Shown piece after piece: positions 56,801 to 64,000 of a DNA stretch of 64,000 nt. Both the position numbers and the translations under genes were made by a program. Position 1 is the stretch's first letter, and the number at the start of each line of letters is the position of its first letter. Under the pieces are notes generated by a model that did no database searches, was not told where the DNA came from, and saw nothing but the letters and a program-made list of their open reading frames with translations. This stretch comes from Phytophthora quininea. Its lineage: Eukaryota > Oomycota > Peronosporomycetes > Peronosporales > Peronosporaceae. Location of the stretch: assembly GCA_011947345.1 (NCBI GenBank), contig JAAVTG010000672.1, positions 434,001 through 498,000 of the forward strand, in the 5' to 3' direction.

Positions 56801-59240
56801 TATTATCTAGCCTACTTGGTTTAGCTATAACTTGTGGGGAAATGGGGTCGAGATGCGCAGCCCGTTTGCAAGTATGCAAAAGAGTCGTGAAGAATTCAAA
56901 TTGATTTGTGAGCTTGCTAGTCAACAACGGCAAGAGGACCACACTTCAATGGTACGTAAAATCTAATCATTTCAAGAATATTTTTAAGCCTGACTAACGG
57001 GGTTATTTTAAAACAATAATAAAGTTGCGTACGAGTTGCAGCGCATATCTGCGGTTCGTGGGTTTATGAACTTAGTGTAAGAAAGTACCACCGACTATGT
57101 GAGTCTGTGATGACACTGACCGTTGGCAGCTAATTTACTGTTGTTATGGTTTTGCAAAACAAAAACGAAACAGACGTAAGCGCTACCTTGTTGTACTGTC
57201 CACAAGTTAGTTGTATCTAGTTGTATTGTTTATAAGATAACTGTAGTGATAATGCCTGGTACCACTAGTACACAAAATATCTTCGTCAGCACTCCTCACT
57301 CACGTGCTTGATCGTTTACTTGCTGTCTTGTTCCACAAGCACAGACGTAAACTCTCCTGTAAAACAAACCCACAATTAAAATGTTTTGAAAAAGGATCTA
57401 TTCATTCTTATTATCGCTGCAACGATTTCTCCCATGTATTGGAAAATGCTGGCTCGGGCTGGGAAGAACCAGGATCGCCACGTAAATTCGTCCAGGTACG
57501 AATCGAGGTTCTCACTATCCATTTTGTGAATCGCCTTAACGTGATGCTTTTTTTTAATCCCCCACAGGCCCTCTATGGTCTTTGTGTGCGTGGCGGATAT
57601 TGGATCGAAAACGTTAAAGGTAACTGTCGATATTCCATGATTGCAAGTGGACGGTTGTCCTTCAGCAAGGAATTAGCCAACATGCTGCCAGTACCACTTC
57701 GCCACCACCATGCTGCTGCCGCCGGCTACAGCACCAGCACTTCCTCGCGAAACCGGGGCGTATGGTGGCACCACCGTATGGGCACAGCTTCTCTTTGCCG
57801 ACGAGTCTAACCTGCATGCACCAAAGGATGATATTCTTCTCGTCGCAGGCCACCTCCGTGGCTCTGGCGACGGAGAAGGTGAATTCATGAACATGGTGCT
57901 GGAAGGGTGTCTCCATAGTGGCTCTTGAGGGGAGCGACGCCGGAAATTCTGAACTGAATGGCTGTCGTGGCAGGACGTCAGTCATGTGAGAGCAGGCGTG
58001 TTTTGGTAATCAATGCAAACTTGAAGTGTAGTGGTGTTTGTATTTTGCGAGGTAACTAATCAAAAGTGTCCTTTTCTTATGACTGCCTTTGGTATAAGCC
58101 GCCCGGGCGTTCATTTCAAAATGCTTTTTTAAATTCTAAAATGTTGACTTGTACAGGAGAGCTCGGATGTAATTATTTTTGTATTCCTGTTCGGTCATCG
58201 TTCCAGCATCTTTTCAACCCGCAGTTGATCTGGAACACTCAGCCTAGGTTCTATGAGTAGACCTTTTCAAATAGGTTTGTCGTTTAGATAACACCAGTGC
58301 CTCAATCGCTGTTTTACCCATACTTTCCGAACTCGTCTATCCTATCCATTTTATGTCTTCATTAGAAGAGGCAGATAGATTATCTGGTAGCAAATCCATT
58401 TACGTACAGTATGTACATCCAAGCTGTCCTGTAAAACAAGCCCGATTGCAATTGAAAATTTTCATGTATTGCAGGAAATTAAACTACTTCAGTTGTTTCA
58501 ATCTTGTTGCTATCGGAGCGTATAGTCCAACCTGGAGCACGAGCAGGATAAAACAAAATCGCCGTGTAATGAGGGTATATCGTAACTACATGCGAGCCTA
58601 TATGGATCACTGTTATCGACATATCTAACCCCGTAACCTTGAACAGCTCGAATTACCATTTCAGTCTATGTCGAGGGGGCAAAGTTGTTTGAACGCGGCC
58701 TTCCTCAGGGCGAACGACTCTCCTGCGACCGTGATGAACGCTGACATCTTTTAGATGCTCTTCGGTACACTAGGATGCGTTGCCGAAGTGGTCCGTTGAG
58801 CCAGAAAACTTCAGCGCGTGGAGCACGTGGACACAGTATCCAAACATGAAGTAAAAATTGCAAGGGCAAAACCTCGCTGCTCATCAACATCTCAACCCCA
58901 CGGTGGATGCCCTTCCCTTTCCATTCTTGCGTAGTTATTTCCCACTTGCGCAGAGATAGCAACGGCCTGTACCGTTTTGCTGCCTGCCACCACAGACACT
59001 CGTGGAGTTGGAAACGAGAAAACTTGTCGACGTGGGGCAGTCTAACCATTGAATCGGGCCGAAAGACGTCGGCGGGGAAGCCGGACGCAGTTTCCAATCG
59101 GCTAAGTACGCAATTCTAGCATTTTCTGAATGCTTACTTAACACTAGTTCTACGTAAGAGGAAGTCGTTTTGGTAACAAGATAAAATTTCTACAGGACAT
59201 ACCTGAATACTTTAAACGAAAGCTGAAGAAGTTTGAACTT
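53824..59240. other. Gene-poor, AT-richer region
   Basis: No gene is supported. An open frame at 55570-56007 (plus) starts at GTG and has no recognised domain. A TATATAAG box near 55593 lies inside it. Its 3' end overlaps a minus-strand open run. Stretches near 54876-55440 are open over 30-90 codons in the plus direction (HQIRDAEREESARDKATKGG) and could be decayed transposon coding sequence. No LTR pair or terminal inverted repeats were found by eye. Confidence 0.45.
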
Positions 59241-59553
59241 TTGCCAACTTGTTTCCTCTGCAGCAGCTCCTGCTTCTGCTTGCACGGTCCAGTGTAAATT
59301 CAACTCCGAGGCCTCCAGCCCCACGCCACAAACATGCACACAAGTTACGGCTAGCTACTTTTAGCTTCCTTGGTCCCTGTCGCCGTCGCTCGTCTCAGTC
59401 CTCCTTCATCTTTTGCATCTTCCGTTGCCACAAGACTTCGCAGCCCCCAGCGGACTTGAGCGACCGGTCCATTGTCGCAACAGAGCCGGCGTCTCGAAGG
59501 TGTGGTGAAGCGGTTTTCCGGAAATGCGGTCGATATGGGAGCCCAGCATGCCG

Positions 59554-60246
59554 GATCCTAACTCAGATCCCCGGATCAGACATGGATACATCACGGAAGC
59601 AATGGATCCAGACGTGGGCAGCCCAGATCTGCGACCAAGGCCGTTCCAGGCGTGGATCTGGCACACCAGAGGACTGATCATGCGACAACATCCAGCGGCA
59701 GGTATAGAAATGGTGCAGGTGATAGGTTTTGGGATGGGATCTCCAATGGATCCACTCATAATTTGCTTAATACAGAGTCGAATTTGCCTTGTGCACCACA
59801 AGTGCCCTTCTTAGCGCATAAGACCACGGGATCTACATTGGCCCAGTCCAGCTACGTCGGGATCACCGCGGATCAAGCAGCGCTCGGGTGATCTGGATAA
59901 TATATTGGCCAGATCCACTCGCAGTCTAGATCCACAAGTACCAAGTGCAGATCCAAGGTTTACTGGAGTTACTACTTGGCCAGGACAACCGATCGACCCT
60001 CAACCCCCAAGATCACGCTATTGGAAGCGTTCAAGTACGGAAAAGGAAGACCACACACCCTCAAGGCAACCCCCACCTGGATCCAAGATCCAGGCCCCAT
60101 ATCCAAGTAGATCCAAGCGATTACTGGTCTGGCAAATATTCAAGGACGCAGAGTGAAGATTCCCGCGCTGCTCCTGACCTCCACGTCCCGCCAAGACGTT
60201 CGATCTTGACCGATCAAGCATCCTCGAAGCACCTGAAGAGCAGATC
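59554..60246. repeat. GATC-rich patch
   Basis: I count 24 GATC tetramers in about 700 bp, many as GGATCC, AGATCC or GGATCA, where about three would be expected by chance. The stretch is not a simple tandem repeat. Spacing is irregular (10-120 bp). Several short open frames cross it in both directions and encode Asp-Pro-rich peptides, but none has a known domain. Confidence 0.6.
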
Positions 60247-60259
60247 CAGCCCGCCGACA

Positions 60260-61940
60260 GGTACACAAGGTGAGCACACTTCAGCATCCCCACGGATATC
60301 GGAGTACCCCTCCGTTAGTCGGTGTCTGGGCGCAGTGGAAGCGGATTTTGATAAATCCCGCTACACCACAAAGGCCATGGCGGTGCATCTCGCTCATGCA
60401 CTTTCTCTTCTGTACGGGCCTCGTTGCTGCTTTTGTCGTGGCTATTTATGTTTGTAATGTTAATATACATTATGCAAGGGAGTTCCTGTCCGTGCATTTC
60501 AAACAAAATGTTTTGCCACGACCGTCGCACTGCAAGTAGCATCTTTGAACTACCGCCGATTCCTGCTGTTTGCTAAATTGTGTAATGACGCGATTAATTC
60601 TGACCGCACGCGGTTGGAATCAGCCATGTCGATGATGATGTTGCAATCGCCATAGTATGTACATCACTTTGTCTATGGTGAGTAGCGCTGCCGCCGCCAG
60701 ATTGAGCTCCACTTGTGTCGGTTTGCCAAAAGTCGTCTCCGCCGTCATTTTTACAATGATCTGCAGTCATCTTCTGATGTGTCAGCGAGCTCGACGCCTC
60801 ACAGCCAACAATGTGTTGGTTTGCTGGCAAAAGCTGAAGTGAATTACAGTTACAATTTGCAATCTCTACAGATAGCTTCTCTCCTACTTGCTCGTCCTCT
60901 CTGCCTTCTTCTTCTTGACCAGTTTCTTGTTGTCTTGTCCTCAATACCTCCTGCACATCCTGGACCACTATCCTGGCGTCGACCAAATTAGGGAACGGTT
61001 CTACTTAAACCGTCCCGAACCGTGCTCGAGCGATGCAACCTCAACACAATGACAGGAGGTAGCAAAGAGCAGACTGTCAGTTCCTTTTTATCAGCTAAAC
61101 GACAAAGGTTACCACCACGACACTTACAATTTTAGTGCAAGCCAAGTTGCTAAAAAAGTTGTTTGTCCGACTCGGACCTGCTGCCGCTGCTGTCCTCTCG
61201 CAGTTGACAGAACGACAAGTACATTTCCCCGAACTCTTTTGGTCCGAAGCAGTCATTCTTGGTGCCGGGGCCTACGCCTATCTTGTTGTTCCAGACTGCA
61301 TCGAGTCTCACTAAAATTGTTTTTGGAAGTGTAACTGTTGACGGTTCTTGCCATGAGTCGCTGCGGCCGCTACAAGCAAGATGCGGTGTTCAAGCATAGT
61401 GTGCAAATGTCAGATCACAGTCTGTGTTTATCCTGGTAGTGCTTCGGTTTAGAAGTACGGGACAGCCAACTGAGATTAATTCGGCATTTTGTGGTCCACA
61501 CTTTTAGTAGGTGCTGGCTTCATATATATTTCAAGTACAAAAATCTTATAATTTTATCCATTTGTATGCGTTATGCAAATTAATATTTCCGGATGTGTTT
61601 GATTAACGCCGTTATTCCACTAGCCAATCAAACAAATCCGACTAAGTGATAAATTTTTGCTGATGGCTCGTTGATATCGTCTCAGAGGTAGGGAAATGAA
61701 TATGATGGCAAGGGGCAGCAGGACGAGAACACAAGGCCTAATAGGCACTGCCCATGCAGGGGGGGCGCGAAAAAGCAAGATTGAGCTCGGACTGAAATCG
61801 GTTGATTACGCTGATTGAAATCGACGCAAATCATTCTGGCAATGCTCTAGAATTTTCAGCGATTGCAGATACTGCGGCTGCGAAGCAGGCGCAGGAGATG
61901 CAATAGCAATAGCGCTCTCCATCTACTGTGTAGGCTACAC
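60260..61940. other. Intergenic region, no gene recognised
   Basis: Only short open frames are present, without recognisable domains. The DNA between 61480 and 61680 is clearly AT-rich. No RNA gene was detected by eye. Confidence 0.4.
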
Positions 61941-61989
61941 AGTGAAGCGCTACCAGTCCAATCCTCTAGTTTCGTTGTTGACTATCCGA

Positions 61990-62440
61990 AGATGTCGAAC
62001 TAAATCCTGCCATCCAAAACTGCGTTCGTCCGGAATGCCAGGAGATCGAAACGGTAGAACACTGTTTTTCACGTGCCCGTCATTAGAACCAATGTGGAGC
62101 GAACTATGGAGCCGGTGGTCGACGTTCTTTTGCGCCGATCTAAGCTGAAGGTTGCTACTCTTCCCAAGCTTGCAAGACCTCCGTATGAACTGGAGAAGTT
62201 AGCACAAAGAACTAATACTTCTATGGAGGATTTACACAGCGATAGTGTTTCACGCAACATGGCGGCTCAGGAAGGGCATTCATTACCAGGAAACGACAGC
62301 TGAAGTGATAAATATTCTCAATCTGCTGAACTCGTTCAAGATGCACTACCAATTCCTCTACTAACACGCACATGAGCTTCATTGCAACCGCGCTGCTGTG
62401 GTCCGCGTGCTGCAAAAACTTGGCTTTGATCCATCAGAAA
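61990..62440 (+). pseudogene. LINE-like reverse transcriptase C-terminal remnant
   Basis: The plus strand encodes CVRPECQEIETVEHCF and then, after loss of one T near 62066-62071, FFTCPSLEPMWSELW. The pattern C-x4-C...H-x4-C with Thr-Val-Glu-His is that of the zinc-binding region after the RT domain of LINE elements. Downstream, about 62250-62430, a further open run (TTAEVINILNLLNSF...HELHCNRAAVVRVLQKL) could be the end of the same protein. No RT core is left. The assignment is tentative. Confidence 0.35.
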
Positions 62441-63522
62441 ATAATATCCCGGAACCGATGCACCACGTGGACGACACAAACGTAACTCTCACGGATAGAT
62501 AGCTTGTCGCCTCAAGACGATAGATTTCTTCGGGTGATACCTACAAAGTTTCACCCCAGTTCGGACCGAAGAGCCACCGAGGAAGGTTACAAAGAGAGCG
62601 AAGGCCAGTCAGTTGAGTATTTGCCATGAAGGCAGCACGTTGGTGACTGCGACGCAGGAGGAAGGCACAAACCATCAGATCGTGGTCGGAATGACGAGAA
62701 TTGGACGTGGCCAGAGCAAGCGAAGGCGAAGCGAGCGACGCTTTATTGACTGTGCCTGGAGTGTTTTTGCGCGAACGTCGATCCAGTTCTCACACTGTAA
62801 CGCCAGCTTGTGGAGTCGATCAAAGCGAGATAACAATGAGCGAATCGGCGACTCTCACAGGTGCCTTTACGGTGGCCACAAGTTGCAAGTTGTGCGTCGT
62901 CGGGCAAGAGTGTCGGGGAGTGATGGAGTGTGTGTGCTCGCAATCGAGTGTTGGTCCACAATCGCGTTTACGGCCACGCACAGATCTCTCCAGACCTCCC
63001 GCCACCTTCCAAGAAAGCGTTGAATGGTCATCGTGAGTAATCCCCCGTCTCTTTCGGCCGCGACACTCCGTGATTCGCCCAGATTGCCAGAGCCCAGAGA
63101 CCGTCGTACTTAAACGAGATCCCATAATCTGCGTCGGGATTGTGCGCGGTGCAGCGGCCGACACGGGCGAATCACACAGCCCTGCAATCACCCTTCTGAC
63201 TGGGACGCAGTATGCGCTCGACGATCAAGCCATCGGGAGGCGGACCAAATCTCAAGCGATATCACACCTTCCAGTGCCGATGCAAAGCCTGCAAGCTGGT
63301 CTTTCGTCTCTGCAGTGCACACCGCTGGACAGCTCTCTCCGTCGTACAAGACCTGCTGGGTTTGATATTCGAGCAGCGCCGTGCCAAATCGCAAGCGCGA
63401 GGTGTTTATCCAAAGGCGCGCTGGCCGCAATCCACAGCAACAAGCCGTTGCATTGGTATCCGAGTTGGTGCCGCCAAGGATGTACAACCAAAGGCGTCGC
63501 GACGCAACCCCACTTTCGAGCA
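62441..63522. other. Upstream region of the last ABC gene
   Basis: No supported gene. The last about 80 bp (TATCCGAGTTGGTGCC near 63457-63472 up to the core promoter) is shared with the upstream region of the minus-strand ABC gene at 48066-48120, indicating a conserved control region. Open frames in both strands here lack known domains. Confidence 0.45.
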
Positions 63523-63538
63523 GCTCACTTTCCAATTT
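63523..63538 (+). promoter_or_regulatory. Core promoter of the last ABC gene
   Basis: GCTCACTTTCCAATTT is identical to the element at 48050-48065 and close to the Phytophthora consensus. The ATG at 63592 lies about 65 nt downstream of the predicted start. Confidence 0.75.
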
Positions 63539-63591
63539 GCGCTCTGCGCCGGACAACGCAGCCGACAGCAGACAGTAGCAGATACTTCAGC

Positions 63592-64000
63592 ATGGAGGAC
63601 AAGCGTCCCGACGAGCCCGCGAGGGCCACCATCGAATACGACAACGGCAAGACGCTCATGGCGCGAGGACCGATGGAGTTGCACGACCACGTGGCCTCCC
63701 GCATGGAGAAGGCGCTGGGCAAGGCACTGCCTCAGATGGAGGTGCGCTTCAAGGACGTGTCCATCTCGGCCGACATCGCCGTCAAGGACGAGACGGACGT
63801 CAAGACGGAGCTGCCAACGCTGGCCAACGAGGTCATGAAGAGTCTGCGCGGCCTGAGCGCCAAGAAGCACGTGGTCAAGAAGCAGATTTTGAAGAACGTG
63901 AGCGGCATCTTCAAGCCGGGCACCATCACGCTCGTGCTGGGCCAGCCCGGCTCGGGCAAGTCGTCGCTCATGAAGCTGCTCAGCGGCCGCTTCCCGCAGG
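63592..64000 (+). CDS. PDR-type ABC transporter, 5' end (cut by window edge)
   Basis: The ATG at 63592 opens MEDKRPDEPARATIEYDNGK and runs open for 136 codons to the window end, through the PDR N-terminal region (QMEVRFKDVSISADIAVKDE) and the NBD1 Walker A (GQPGSGKSSLMKLLSGRFPQ). It is very similar to the N-terminus of the gene at 43931-48010 and keeps the bases deleted there near 47880. Together the two genes form the outer pair of a mirror arrangement around the hexose transporter palindrome. The rest of the gene lies outside the window. Confidence 0.9.
   Translation, partial: MEDKRPDEPARATIEYDNGKTLMARGPMELHDHVASRMEKALGKALPQMEVRFKDVSISADIAVKDETDVKTELPTLANEVMKSLRGLSAKKHVVKKQILKNVSGIFKPGTITLVLGQPGSGKSSLMKLLSGRFPQ

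Noticed and set aside
57304..57985. Overlapping open frames of 100-168 codons on both strands
   Set aside because: No start context, no domain and no homology that I can recognise. Chance frames are likely.
1..64000. CRISPR arrays, tRNA or rRNA genes, bacterial terminators
   Set aside because: None was found by eye. The gene style is eukaryotic, and no regularly spaced short repeats or cloverleaf-like GTTCGAATC arms stood out.

Overview
The window is eukaryotic and most likely comes from an oomycete of the Phytophthora type; this is inference. The visible reasons are long intronless genes, PDR-type ABCG and MFS transporters in clusters, Ty3/Gypsy, MULE and hAT debris, and repeated matches upstream of start codons to the 16-base Phytophthora core promoter (initiator plus flanking region, consensus close to GCTCATTYYNCAWTTT). 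No rRNA, tRNA, CRISPR array or prokaryotic operon signal was seen.

Layout 1-38573: three head-to-tail copies of one unit. Copy A is 1-11349, copy B 11350-29633, and copy C 29634-38573 (which lacks the last part of the unit). In order, a unit holds the start of a Ty3 element (LTR and gag start, minus strand), a broken MULE transposase gene, a short relic of an ABC gene 3' end, a full-length PDR-type ABC transporter (plus strand), a convergent MFS transporter (minus strand), a spacer, and a hAT fragment fused to the reverse transcriptase of the Ty3 element. The copies differ by private events. A lost 1392 bp of the MULE. B took a 5518-bp chromovirus into the ABC gene, with identical 233-bp LTRs and a 5-bp target duplication. 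C alone keeps the promoter and start codon of the MFS gene.

Layout 38574-48065: a second MFS gene (minus), a secreted metallophosphoesterase (plus), a third MFS gene (plus) that shares a nearly identical 5' half with the second, and another PDR-type ABC transporter (minus).

Layout 48066-64000: two sugar-porter genes sit head to head in a near-perfect inverted repeat with 1.9-kb arms. Then come about 9.7 kb of gene-poor DNA with a LINE-like remnant and a GATC-rich patch, and finally the 5' end of a further PDR-type ABC gene.

Functionally this is a membrane-transport cluster: broad-substrate efflux pumps (ABCG), organic-solute MFS carriers and hexose uptake carriers. Nearly every gene carries one or more single-base losses in short homopolymers that break the frame. 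Gene lengths become multiples of three when the losses are counted back. Assembly error is therefore a serious alternative to true pseudogenes, except where a transposon insertion or a lost start codon is plainly visible.
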